Source: Symsagittifera roscoffensis (Eukaryota; Xenacoelomorpha; Acoela; Convolutidae). Taken from it: a stretch of DNA of 64,000 bases. The translations under genes were made by a program, and so were the position numbers. The notes beneath the pieces were generated by a model. That model was not told the origin of the DNA, made no database searches, and saw nothing but the letters and a program-made list of their open reading frames with translations. Where the stretch lies: positions 22,369,789 to 22,433,788 of the forward strand of contig NC_087062.1 of the NCBI RefSeq assembly GCF_963678635.1, in the 5' to 3' direction. Shown piece after piece: positions 35,601 to 44,769 of the stretch (position 1 is its first letter; every line of letters begins with the position of its first letter).

Positions 35601-38600
35601 TTTGCAGAGACAAAGATCAAAAATATCTCGAACCCGTTTCAAACATTTGAATCAAGGCGGAGCTTTTATTGTTCAAACTAATCTTAAAATGTGTATGTAA
35701 ATTTTTGCTTTTTCAATTCACTTCTTTACCACTTCTCAAATAATCATTTTTTTACCCCAACGCAAAGTTTTTACCCCAACGCAATTCACTTCTTTACCAC
35801 CTCTCAAATAATCTTTTTTTTTACCCCAACGTAAAGTAAAGTAATAAAGGCTGGTGTCGCAAAACTTAAGCCAATTAGCGTGTCTAAAATCAGTTTCGAA
35901 CAACTTTTAATAAAAATTATTAACGCGTTAACAGAAAAATGATAGCGCGCATACATTGGTATTTTTCGAGTTTGTCGAAAAAAGATAGCAAGCAAAATAG
36001 ATCTGAATAGTTGAGATCCTAGAATTATTAGCATTTAGATGGTATAAAAAAACTCGCAAAAATAAATTTTCTGACTCGAGCATAAACATTTATTAAGCAT
36101 AAATCACATGCAAAACCTTTTTTTTAATTCATTGATTAACTTTAAAACTTACTTTAATTTTGACAATGCGTTCGGGACTAACTTTTGCAAAGTGAATACA
36201 AAGAGTCAAATATAAATGTCTTGCCAGAACTCACTGCAACTGATAAGAAAAATTCATATTCAGGAACTCACCATGAAAGAAGCAATTTTTTTGAAAGAGT
36301 TAAAAAGTAATGGTTTTGAGCTGGTTTCATTCAAATTTTGCACAAAAGCTTTTTTAAAAAAATCATTAAGTTTTTGAAACGGTTTTATTAAGTACGTATT
36401 AACTATCTTAAGAGTGCACTCCTTAAGACCTTCATCCCATTAAAAAGGGCACGTATAAAATTCAAGTTTTGTCCGGAGAAAAAAACACCCTGAGCATAAA
36501 CTATTTCTTTACTGCCTCTGAGATTGAAAACAAAAATCAGAACAATAGTTGAGACCAACTTCACGCGGCGCAACATTAATGTTGTGGTATATTAGATAAT
36601 TGTTCCGACTTGCGAAGAAAGTGACGGAACATTTATAGTCGGGGTACTCTTTTCTCCAGACAAAAGTCGACACTTTAACAGTAAGTTTTTGAATTATTTT
36701 CGTATAGTTCAAAATATATTGTTGATATATCACCTGAGAACATTTTTTTTAAAGTAATGTGGGTTTATCAGTTGCCAGCTTGGCCAATTTGGGACAATTT
36801 AGGCGCAATAATTTTGAAGCTAGTAACGCGAAAGCGGAGATTTTTTTTCGTCTTAGATATCGTTCCAAAATGAATTAGGACTGCTCGTAACAGGGCGAAT
36901 CTCTGAATGTTCCGACTGCTTTTTAAGGTCTATGGAGCAGTAATAACATGCAAGTTTTATTTGGAATAAAATAAAATAATTTTTTTTATTTGAGATTGTT
37001 TGTAAAAACATCCCCCCACACGTCATATTAAACACAAAGTGATAGATTTTGCTCCTTTTAACAAATCAATTATGGCAAATGAGGTTCTTTCAACCAATTT
37101 GGAACAATTTCTAAGACGGAATAAACCTCCGCTTACGCTTTAATAACGCGAAATATATCGCGGGTTAATTGTCCCAAATTAGTCAAAATGGCAATATTTA
37201 AACCCCAATAATTTTACAAAAAAAGATCCCAGGTGAAATATTTTTTTCAAAATTAGGCTCAAGACAACAATAGTTTTCGAATGATAATTTAAAAATACCG
37301 TCAAAAATGGTGAGATAAAAGTCAAGATTTGTCTGAAGAAAAAAAACCCACCCGTAAAATATTCCGTTACTTTTGTTACGAAAGTCAGAATAATGAGGCA
37401 TGATATTTGGTCTTTTTGATACTATGTTATGCAAGTTATATCACTTTGCTCTAAACAAAGTTTGTGGGAGATGGTTCTCAAAAAAAATTATCCAATAAAC
37501 AATTAAATTTTTTTTCAACTTTTTGATATTTCATCTATTTTTCACCTAAGACTTTACAATCCCACTTTTAATTGAAAAGCCAGTCCGAACATATTAGTCT
37601 GTACTTCAGCTAACGTGTGCGGAGATATTTTTGAGAAAGAGTTTGAATTTTTCGATGTCATTTTTGTTGAAAAATTCATCAATTTGTTTTAAGTCGAACT
37701 CTACTGCATAGACTTTATTAGGCAGTCGGAACATTCATGGGTTCGTCCTGATACGAGCAGTCTTTTCATCACAGTGCGCTTTTGTTCTTTTATCTTGGCA
37801 ACGATTTTTCGTGAGAATTTTTTTTTCCACGCTCTGTTGGCTTAGTTAAGTTAAACCATTGATTGAAATTCGTATCATCATCTACTTTTTTTTCAACTAC
37901 ACTTTTGTTCTACAGCTGATGATCGTGGGCGTTAGTGTGGTGGTTGAGGGTCTGACTATTTTCGATTGGGTGAGGTCCCAGTACTTCTACTTCTCAGAAG
38001 ATCTCCTCACCAGTGTCGCCCAGGCCGCCTGTGCATTCATCATGCTACAATTGGCAGCTGAGGTTTGAACAACTAAGTGATCATTTCCCTGCCATGCTAA
38101 AGATATTGGGTTATGAGATATAGAAGTATCAGTATGAAGGAACGACGTGGGTTCTGACACATCATCCCTATTTCAGTTGATGCGATAAGCATGCGCATAA
38201 AAAGCCTTGTACTACGTACATATAAACAAAAAAATTAAAACAGGTTTAAAAAAGGACAGAAAAAAAAGTTTGTTTATTCAATACATGGTACCAAAAATTT
38301 TGAAACATGATTTCTTTGATCAGATTTTGTTATTCAGACCTCTATTCAGACCTGTAAAAAAATGGAAGCCAAATTTTTATTTTTATTTTTTTGATTTTGT
38401 AGATCAAGGTTTTCAGGTTTTTGAATAAATTATTTTTTTTTGCAAAGAAGAACCAACATTTTGGCTAGCGGAGCAATTGGAAGTTTCAGTTTGAATTGGA
38501 CACTAGCTGGAGGTTATATATTTTTATCCAGGTGTCGGAGAAGGGTCTGGAGGCTCTCACATTTGGCATGTTGATGACCAACTGGACCATCAGTGCCTGC

Positions 38601-40162
38601 TTTAGTGTCATCATCGGCAACATCATATCAGCCCCATTCCAAGTTAATGGTGAGTCCAAAAACTTCCCAAGTTTGTCCGTATTGGACACAAAAAACCCTA
38701 AGCGATCTGAATTGTATTTTGAGAGCCACTATAACCTAAATTCCTAGTCTGGAATGAAAACTGAAAAAAATGTGGTTCTCTGCAAGTTGTTGAGTATTAA
38801 CGAAACCCCGATATTAACTTAGCTTTGGCATTTCTGGTTCAATCGCAGGTGAAAATAAACTTTTTGTCGTGTCTTATCATTCCTGTACCGTTAACCAAAT
38901 ATTGAGGGTAAAAATTATCTTACATCAGAAATTCGAAAATCGACGAATATACGAACAAAAAGAGTCTTCGACCAATCACAGCCAAACGAAACCAAAGTAA
39001 AAAATGTGTTCGAAGTAAAAGTTTTTGGATTTTCTATTTTCTGTCACAGTTTTCATGAATTTTCAGCAGAACCGGCAGCTTCTGTTTAAAAAGATAAATA
39101 ATCGGCTTTTTTCGAGTGAGATGTGCGAACTGTCGAAACAAAGCTATATTAGAAACCAACGTTAAATTGTTTTTAAAAAATCAATATAAAGTTTCAAAGG
39201 CAATATTCAAAAAATCGAATTTTCTACGAAGGCTATTTTTTTTATATATCCCGCTATATCAGGTAACGAATTTAGGGGAGCGATGAAACGGCGGGTATTG
39301 GGGGTGAGGGGCTCCCTTCGCCTCCTTTCAGGGATTCGACCCCCTTACAAACCATAGGGTCCCCCTTCTGATATTTTTTATGTCATTCAGTTTCGACCGA
39401 GCAGCGCAACCCTTAAAGTTTTCTAAAGGTGCTTTGAGCGCCATTTATATTAATTTTGAAGGGAGCGCGCGATGAAAACTTTCGAAAAGTGCCCAATAAC
39501 GCCTTTTATGGCCTGTTTTTTTCAAAAATAGGGCTGCTGCGCAGATATTTTGCTAGAAATGGGGTCTTTATAGTGTTCAGAACATCTGTTTGGTCGACCC
39601 AAAAAAAATTGACAAAAAGTTTCGAAATTTTTGATGTAAAGCCAGTGGTGTGCGCAGAAAGCTATCTAAGGGGGGCGGCTTTTCGAAAAGTTTTGAAAAA
39701 TTTTTGCAGACATTTTTTTAGGTCGACCAATTTGACTTTCCGAGCTCTCCCAAAATAGCATAAGGACCCTATTTTGTGAAAAAATTGGCAACCAGAATTG
39801 AAAAGGGCCCTTGGTACGCTACTGTGTAAAGTTATGATCGAAATTGAGATGTGTGTTCCGCTTCAGACGACGATAGGTATTTGCGGGACTCACTTGAAGA
39901 TAGATGGGCCGTGTTTGGGTCAGTACTCGCCACCAGCTTCGTCAACATCCTCGCAATTCCTTTCTTCGTTCTTCTCTGTCCCTCAGACCGAAGTCAAGTC
40001 AAATCCCTGAAGGAATCACTCGGTAAATCGAAACCGCAAGCCCAAATATATGCAGCAACGTTCTGTGTCGGATACATGTTTATATTTGTATTCAATGCCT
40101 TGATCATGTTCCCACAAACTCAGTGCTATCAAATACTTGGTGGAAAAGGCTGCAAAATATAA
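23326..40162 (+). CDS. BT1-family (folate/biopterin transporter-like) MFS transporter gene, nine exons
   Basis: Nine exons fit end to end: 23326-23698, 28710-28937, 29322-29451, 31471-31624, 32820-32948, 33827-33949, 37916-38062, 38532-38649, 39867-40162. All introns are GT-AG and the sum is 1,698 nt, exactly 565 codons plus stop. The product has an acidic cytosolic N-terminus of about 55 residues and about 12 hydrophobic helices. BT1 signatures are the loop GFLSDSKPIFGRGR after helix 2, a split DLAS/DALVVDYVKREP block after helix 4, and EKGLEALTFGMLMTNWT near helix 11. Members known from protists, plants and cyanobacteria carry folates, pterins or related compounds across membranes; the substrate here cannot be told. 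The length fits the family (about 450-600). The start is the first ATG of the open frame; the 5' UTR is unknown. Introns of up to 5 kb are loaded with repeats. Confidence 0.85.
24237..25249 (+). repeat. Two tandem copies of the TTGTTCCGACT repeat family
   Basis: Copy 1 at 24237-24733 and copy 2 at 24735-25249. Each starts near GTTCCGACTTTCG and ends in a GAGCAGT end block after a CTTCGCTTTGATA-like or CTTTGCCTTGATA-like stretch. Both have the inner ATTTTTCGTAAAG-like and CCCGCACAACAAAAT-like or ATCGTTCCAAATT-like blocks of the family. They are diverged from each other. Confidence 0.65.
25425..27577 (+). mobile_element. Degraded BEL/Pao-type pol fragment in intron 1
   Basis: Shifted frames read in order: RT end (FDPVGLVAPYTVRARLLLK, from about 25425), RNase H (MFGDSS near 25687; MWTDSTTVLQWL near 25911), integrase H2C2 region (about 26620-26765), integrase core (WSDNGTNFVGAEKEL from 27001; NPPGAPHHDGSWERFV from 27118), and the C-terminal region ending in a KLAPVLPS block near 27540-27567. 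This arrangement and these motifs are those of BEL/Pao elements. Gag, protease, most of RT and both LTRs are missing. Many stops; inactive. Confidence 0.85.
27663..27760 (+). other. tRNA-like sequence with A and B boxes (SINE head or tRNA pseudogene)
   Basis: A perfect box A match (TGGCCAAGCGG, 27671-27681) and box B (GGTTCGAGTCC, 27736-27746) lie at tRNA-like spacing, Leu/Ser-like in type. The ends do not pair into an acceptor stem and the T stem has mismatches, so this is not a working tRNA gene. It is followed by an A-rich stretch. It lies just after the BEL/Pao fragment. Confidence 0.5.
28710..28937 (+). CDS. Transporter exon 2
   Basis: Helices 3 and 4 with a lumenal/extracellular loop of about 35 residues containing Cys and possible N-glycosylation. 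The acceptor used is the second AG of TATAGAG; the first would bring in a stop. Phase 1 at both ends. Confidence 0.8.
29322..29451 (+). CDS. Transporter exon 3
   Basis: Begins with the BT1 signature DALVVDYVKREP (Asp codon split across the intron), then a basic loop and helix 5. Donor AACAG|GTACGC; ends in phase 2. Confidence 0.85.
30026..30340 (+). repeat. TTGTTCCGACT-family copy, truncated
   Basis: Starts TTGTTCCGACTTACC and shares the CCCGCACAACAAAATTG block with 24237-24733. The far end (30432-30463) appears inverted. Confidence 0.55.
30655..30880 (-). repeat. TTGTTCCGACT-family fragment
   Basis: Reverse-oriented partial copy with the ATTTTCAAACGCCGG-like, CTCAGGTGAAAT-like and CCCCGAGCATAAT-like blocks of the family. 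Confidence 0.5.
31125..31432 (+). repeat. TTGTTCCGACT-family copy, internally deleted
   Basis: Starts ATTGTTCCGCCTTTTTTCG, contains GTAACGGAATATTTATGCTC, and ends CCCTGATACGAGCAGT. Confidence 0.6.
31471..31624 (+). CDS. Transporter exon 4
   Basis: Loop plus helix 6 and the start of the central cytosolic loop (Thr/Lys/Glu-rich). Acceptor TCTCTCTAG, donor ACA|GTGAGA; ends in phase 0. A 26-G run lies 40 bases past the donor. Confidence 0.8.
31664..31689 (+). repeat. G26 homopolymer in intron 4
   Basis: A run of 26 G after GGATTTA, 40 bases past the exon 4 donor. The preceding GGATTTAGGGGG resembles the end of the MITE at 32253-32641, so it may be an expanded remnant of one. Confidence 0.8.
31795..31990 (+). 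repeat. GGATTCCGCAAA-rich repeat
   Basis: Several copies of a GGATTCCGCAAA-like 12-mer interspersed with CTGGATTTCGCAAA. The same kind of block appears in reverse at 59830-60120. The rest of intron 4 is AT-rich. Confidence 0.5.
32253..32641 (+). mobile_element. hAT-type MITE with 8-bp target duplication
   Basis: A 389-bp block flanked by ATTACTAG on both sides (32245-32252 and 32642-32649). Its ends are imperfect inverted repeats, GAGGGGTGGATTTAGG and, from the other end, CAGGGGGGGATCTAGG. An 8-bp duplication and CAGGGG-like termini fit non-autonomous hAT elements. No transposase. A diverged relative is at 39255-39780. Confidence 0.75.
32820..32948 (+). CDS. Transporter exon 5
   Basis: Encodes 43 codons: FWSFMHYRVFQR preceding helix 7 and a basic loop after it. 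Acceptor TAATTTCAG, donor AAAG|GTTGAA (weaker than the others). Phase 0 at both ends. Confidence 0.8.
33827..33949 (+). CDS. Transporter exon 6
   Basis: Encodes 41 codons with helix 8 and an aromatic/basic end. Acceptor CCTCTAG, donor CCAAG|GTAAAT; phase 0. Confidence 0.8.
34271..36640 (+). repeat. Tandem duplication of about 1.19 kb in intron 6
   Basis: Unit 1 about 34271-35453, unit 2 about 35462-36640, offset 1,191 bp and very similar. Each unit holds a smaller duplication (a TTCACTTCTTTACCAC block twice) and ends in a short piece of the TTGTTCCGACT family. A reverse-strand frame of 76-98 codons occurs in both units, but nothing supports it as a gene. Confidence 0.9.
36598..37393. repeat. 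TTGTTCCGACT family, two copies in head-to-head inverted array
   Basis: A plus-oriented partial copy from 36598 meets a full-length minus-oriented copy at 36879-37393 (515 bp), which begins GACTGCTCGTAACAGGG and ends CGAAAGTCAGAATAA. Another family end alone lies at 37731-37772. Confidence 0.65.
37916..38062 (+). CDS. Transporter exon 7
   Basis: Encodes 49 codons: helix 9, an acidic/aromatic loop, and most of helix 10. Acceptor TTCTACAG, donor GCTGAG|GTTTGA; phase 0. Confidence 0.8.
38532..38649 (+). CDS. Transporter exon 8
   Basis: Begins with the conserved EKGLEALTFGMLMTNWT segment of BT1 proteins and helix 11. Acceptor TATCCAG, donor AATG|GTGAGT; ends in phase 1. Confidence 0.85.
39255..39780 (+). 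repeat. Diverged relative of the hAT MITE, rearranged
   Basis: Shares the CAGGGATTCGACCCCCT block and the TTTCTAAAGG-GC-TT-GCGCCA block with 32253-32641. From about 39655 the sequence resembles the same element in reverse, as if two copies fused. Confidence 0.5.
39867..40162 (+). CDS. Transporter exon 9 (last)
   Basis: Charged loop, helix 12, a Ser/Lys-rich loop and a further hydrophobic C-terminal stretch, with TAA at 40160-40162. Acceptor CGCTTCAG. No AATAAA is seen within the first 200 bases after the stop. Confidence 0.82.
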
Positions 40163-40959
40163 TACAATTTGAGTAAACTTTCCGATATTCTGCTGAATTT
40201 TTAGATTTCATATTGAAAATTGTTAATCTTTGGTGGTAGATAACTATGAAATTCTATAGTTATACGTGAAATTTTTATGATTTTTTGAAATTTATTCAAT
40301 GTTAATTTTTTTGTATGTTCATTTTTTCATTCAGGCAGTCTCGATATTTTAATTGAGTGAAAACTGTTGAAACATTTTTGAATGTGGCAAAAAATTGAAG
40401 CGTTTTGTGACTATTAAATTCTTGCCTTAACAAAACGGGAAGCTAAATTTAACAGAACAAAATTGGGGCATTGTATCTCGGAGTCTTTCTTTCGAAACAG
40501 GTAAAGCATCTATTAGTCTGAAGAAAACTTTTTTCCAGTTACCTACTATTAATGTAACTAATTTTGAGTGTTCACTGAACTTTGAATTTCAAAAGTTCAA
40601 TTTCCAGAAGTTTGCTCGAATTGCATATATGATACGTCCCCAAGAAACATGGATGGGGAATGCAAAACTTGAATGCTCTTGATTTCTTCTAGAATCCAGC
40701 TCTTTAATAAAATTTTGAGTTTTTCTAGAGCTCGAAATTCGAAAAACTGTAAGGTTGGTGTCAGACTCTTATAATAGTCGTTGTTAGGCTTTGAAAATAT
40801 ATTGATAAAATTTCCTAATATTTCTTACAAGATGTAAAATATTTATATGAAGTAGTCTTATAAAATTTCCAAATATTTCTTACAAGATGTAAAATGTTTA
40901 TATAAAGTAGTTTTCCAGCATAGCCCGGGTCAATGAGTAGTTTGTGGGTGTTTAAGTAA
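40163..40959. other. Region between the transporter gene and copy B
   Basis: AT-rich, no gene seen. Contains two 55-bp direct repeats (40806-40860 and 40861-40914, TAAAATTTCC start). Confidence 0.5.
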
Positions 40960-41369
40960 TGAGTTATGACCGAGTTGGTTAACTCATAGAGTAATTTCGG
41001 ATAGGGTACACCGTCTGCTCGTCACGCTATCTTATTTTCGGCCGGATAGATTCGTGCAACTTCTTAGTCTAATACCGATCCTAATCTTACTCTTATACTA
41101 TCTAGTCTCAGGTTGTTTAACTAGTCTCTGCTAGGCTCAATAGATCTAGGGTATACTGGTTTATTGCAGCTGCTGAAGTTCTCTTGGAGAGACAACTAAT
41201 TTCTAAGTTAAATTCAAATCTCTCTGGTGCTGAAATTACAAGTAATTTCAGCACTTACAAATAAGTGGGTTGTTAGTTAGATGGATCATGATTGGTTAAT
41301 ATTAAATACTTTACAGTAGTAAAATATCTAATTTATCCAATCATAAAATGTAGTTTAGATCAGGTTCCA
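40960..41369 (-). repeat. 3' LTR of copy B
   Basis: 410 bp, reverse orientation, ends TGGAACC at 41369. The AATAAA is intact (reverse complement near 41160-41165). The 13-bp hairpin at 41227-41254 is perfect. Confidence 0.95.
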
Positions 41370-42870
41370 CCCATCCGGGTTTTACAGAGTTTTTTAGAAT
41401 AATCTTCCTGCAATTCAAAGGATGGATGATGGACGTTGGTATTTGGCGAACATCATATTTCTTCTGGGTTCTCTTGTTAGAGAAGTTCCAGGTTCAATCG
41501 TTGTGTCTTCTCATGACAACGACTGGGTTTTCGCAACAAACTCAAATCTGATTTCAGAATGGTTGGCTATGACAGGTTTTTCTGTTTCATGTAGAGAACT
41601 TCTTTTGGGTTGACCTTGTCTGGGAATGGCGTGGAGATTGTGCGTGGAGGGGATGCCTGGTTACTCGGATCTGTACGTATACTTGAACATCGAGGTGGTC
41701 ATTGGTCTAGTTCAATGAAGTCCTTTTCTGCGAAGTCAAGTCGTACTCTAAATCCTTTGAGTTGTGATTGTGGGCGGCATATTGATTGTGGTTGGCCATT
41801 CTTTTTCGAAAGTAGTGGGGTCATTTTGTCTTTGGATGTTCGTCTTTGGTGTTGTATGCTGATCTATATACTGCAAGGTGTAATTTACATTTTATAAAAT
41901 TTTTATTAGTTCGGTGTTTTAATTATGATTTTGGTTAGTTGTTTTCACAAAAGCTTTTTGTTTTAGTTTGGTTATTTTGAAGAGTTACTCACCCTTGAGT
42001 ACCTCTTATTAAAAATAGAAGTGTGGTCACAAAGCGTGGATGTAGCGCGGTTGGTTAGGCCGGCTATAGAGCATGCTCAGGACGTCCTCTCTGGTGGGTT
42101 AGGCCAGGAGTGTGAGTATGATTTCGTGCGGTTTTTGTGAGAGGTCCTGTTATGTGATAACGTTTTATGTTGGGTTTATTGTGGTTTTTCTTATGTTTCG
42201 TTGGTTGTGTCCTTTTTTCAAAAATCAAATTGTTTTTGGTATGGGTTTGTCTTTCGACTTTTTTGTGTTTTATTATTTCTTTCTTAGACTTTATAATAGT
42301 CTTCAAAAGAATAAATTATCCAGTTTTAAACTGGGTTAATCCGGTTTGGGTACCGTTGGTTTCCTTTTCTTAGTCATGCTGTTATTCTATGATCTGTGGT
42401 GTTTAGTAAGCTGCATTGGTTAGTTTTGTTTAGTATATAATTCCTTTCCAACCGGGTTAAAGGAAAGTTTGAAACGTGTTATCTTGTATTAGAGTTGTTG
42501 AGTGTGAAAGCTTAAAACTGAAATTCATTATTTTAAACAATTCTTCGTGGGCGAGCTGTGCGAGTTTGGATAGAATTTTTGTGCGAGTGAATGAAATATC
42601 AAAAGGTTAGGACTGCATTTTCGTTTTATCAATTTACTACATAGAATTTCAATTTTACTGCTAGTTTTTTGGAAAAATTAAGCTACAAATTTTCATCATT
42701 ATTAGATTTACTGCTTGTGGGGAAACAATTTATAAATTAATTTACTACATTGGTATGAATTTCATTTAAATTAGCTTGTGCAAAATATTAATAGAGTTTT
42801 GAACAATTTGAAGAATTTTTCTATTTTTATTTTTCTTTTGTGTATTTTGCAGGTGATCGTGGGATGAAGA
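41370..42870 (-). other. 3' region of copy B
   Basis: No sense gene. On the plus strand, i.e. antisense to the element, frames 41422-41613 and 41610-41897 overlap by 4 nt. Their products have partial counterparts in copy A. I cannot separate a real antisense gene from shared ancestry. Confidence 0.4.
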
Positions 42871-42957
42871 CTAAAAATCTAAATAAGACATGAATAAAGA
42901 ATGGTTAGTTTTTTAATTTGAATTTATTAGTTAAGAATATGTATCAGTCATACTTAC
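42871..42957 (-). other. Predicted 87-bp intron just after the ORF5 stop (copy B)
   Basis: Donor CAG|GTAAGTATG beginning at 42957, acceptor AGATTTTTAG ending at 42871. Same place and nearly the same size as in copy A, with diverged body. Confidence 0.5.
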
Positions 42958-42960
42958 CTG

Positions 42961-44769
42961 TTAGTCGTCGGGGAAAAAACCGTGGGGGAATATGTCGTGT
43001 ATTATGTCGGAATTAGTTAGTAATTTTGCTAGTATGCGAATGATGTTTTTAGTTTGAAGCAGTGGCCAAAGCAATTGAAGTGCTTTAATGGTTTTTAGTT
43101 CTTCAGTGCCAACTGCAAACTCATAAGGTGTGTTTTGGATGAGATTATATAATTTGTGGTTATATTTAGTGTTGTGGATGAATTCTAATATGGGGATTTC
43201 TATAGGTTGAACAAATTCATGTGGGATAAGGAAGGGTCTGGATTCTTCTGCGTTGAAGGTCTTTGTGATGGGACAAAAAATATACATTTGGGTTATGGGA
43301 TCATAATTGCGAAGAATACCGTGAAGGTTAGTATCTTTGATGCAATATGTGAAGTTAAGAAAAAATGGTGATGTGTATTTAGAGTTAATAAATTGAAAAC
43401 GGTGGTGTGGTTGTCTTGATGGAGTGTGTAGGTCAAAGTGATTTTGTATGAAGCGGTAATATGTATATGTGTGGGTTTGTTTAGTGCGTAACATAATGTC
43501 GTGTGAGCAGTGCAAGTCTCGTTCATGTGGTGCAAGGAAATGAAAGGTTAGTGAAAATAATTGAAATCTTTCTTTAAAACTTTCGTAAGCTTGTGTGTCG
43601 GTTAGTGCTTCAGAAATGTTGTGGTCGAATTTGCGATCAAATATATTGAGTGTAAAAACATATGGTGTTTTGATGAAAAATTTTTCTGTGATTTGTGGGT
43701 TAGCGAAGCGATCATCATCTAAAAATTGGTCTTGGTTAGCTCGGATGATGTTATGATCGTAATATTCTAGCGTATATTCGTTAGCTCGGGGTGCAGTGTA
43801 TGTTTTTAGTGACTTTTTATATCCTATATAAGTAAATTGTCTATGTGTTAGTGGTGTAGTGAGTCGATATAGCATATTTTGATTTCTTTCTATATCGATG
43901 TGAGTATTCGATAAAGGTAGGCAAAGGGGGTTAGTAAAATGATAATATGATGTCCATTGAAGTGTAGGCATTAAAACGTGTTCATCTACAAAACTGCGTG
44001 TGTTGTTAGTGTCGTTAGGGGTATTCAAGGTATACTGTGGAAATGAAGGTAAGGTGATTTCTAAAATTTCTTTCGTGTTAGTATGATTTGGGTGATTAAT
44101 ATATTCACGGGCTGTTCCTGGTTTTGTTGGAAATGGATGGTTTGGGAATTTTCTTTTGAAAGTGCGGTAAGCTCTATTAGTGCTAATTGATGATTCGGTG
44201 GATGTGGATGATGGTGCTAATGATGCGGTATAAGCTGAAGAGGGTGTAGGGGTAGGTGGGTTTGATGATTCTATGGTTGATGAAATCTGGTTTATGGTTG
44301 AGGTGTCAAGGTGGAAGGGTCGTTGTTGTAAGGTGATAAAATTATCTAGTTCTTGGGAGATTTGGGGGGTATCTGGAGAATTGGATGATCGGTCTGAATG
44401 AAGTGAAGAGTAGGTTGGGGTAACTTGTGAAGCATAGGAGGGTGTAGAAATGGATGGGAGTGGGTTATTTGGTGGGATTGGTTGAAAAGGGGGTTTCGAA
44501 AAAACTGAGGGATTGGTTTGAAAATTATTGGATGGAGATGGTTCAGAGTCGGCAAATTCATCAGGGGTTTCAATATCTGGGTTATTGAGTTGTGAGATGG
44601 AGTATAAAACTGAGATATGTGAATTAGTGTCTGAATTCTTGCCTGATGTTATATTATTGGTTGGGAAATCGGGTGGCGGGAAAGCAAAAAGTGGTATTAT
44701 TGTAATTGGAGTGGTGAGGTTGGTTGGGTGGGAATTTGATCGGTGTAGGGATCCAAGTTGTCGGCTCAT
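42961..44769 (-). CDS. ORF5, 602-codon protein of unknown function
   Basis: The largest intact gene of the element. ATG 44769 overlaps the envelope stop as ATGA, a re-initiation-type junction; the stop at 42961-42963 is 3 nt from a splice donor. Residues about 1-215 are Pro/Ser/Thr/Asn-rich and probably disordered. From about residue 260 the protein is well mixed, with many Tyr, Phe, His and few Cys, and is predicted globular; there is no signal peptide and no clear membrane helix. The globular part is the better conserved between copies. I recognise no family. Position after the envelope gene suggests a structural or host-interaction accessory role, which is inference only. Confidence 0.75.
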   Translation of the reverse strand: MSRQLGSLHRSNSHPTNLTTPITIIPLFAFPPPDFPTNNITSGKNSDTNSHISVLYSISQLNNPDIETPDEFADSEPSPSNNFQTNPSVFSKPPFQPIPPNNPLPSISTPSYASQVTPTYSSLHSDRSSNSPDTPQISQELDNFITLQQRPFHLDTSTINQISSTIESSNPPTPTPSSAYTASLAPSSTSTESSISTNRAYRTFKRKFPNHPFPTKPGTAREYINHPNHTNTKEILEITLPSFPQYTLNTPNDTNNTRSFVDEHVLMPTLQWTSYYHFTNPLCLPLSNTHIDIERNQNMLYRLTTPLTHRQFTYIGYKKSLKTYTAPRANEYTLEYYDHNIIRANQDQFLDDDRFANPQITEKFFIKTPYVFTLNIFDRKFDHNISEALTDTQAYESFKERFQLFSLTFHFLAPHERDLHCSHDIMLRTKQTHTYTYYRFIQNHFDLHTPSRQPHHRFQFINSKYTSPFFLNFTYCIKDTNLHGILRNYDPITQMYIFCPITKTFNAEESRPFLIPHEFVQPIEIPILEFIHNTKYNHKLYNLIQNTPYEFAVGTEELKTIKALQLLWPLLQTKNIIRILAKLLTNSDIIHDIFPHGFFPDD

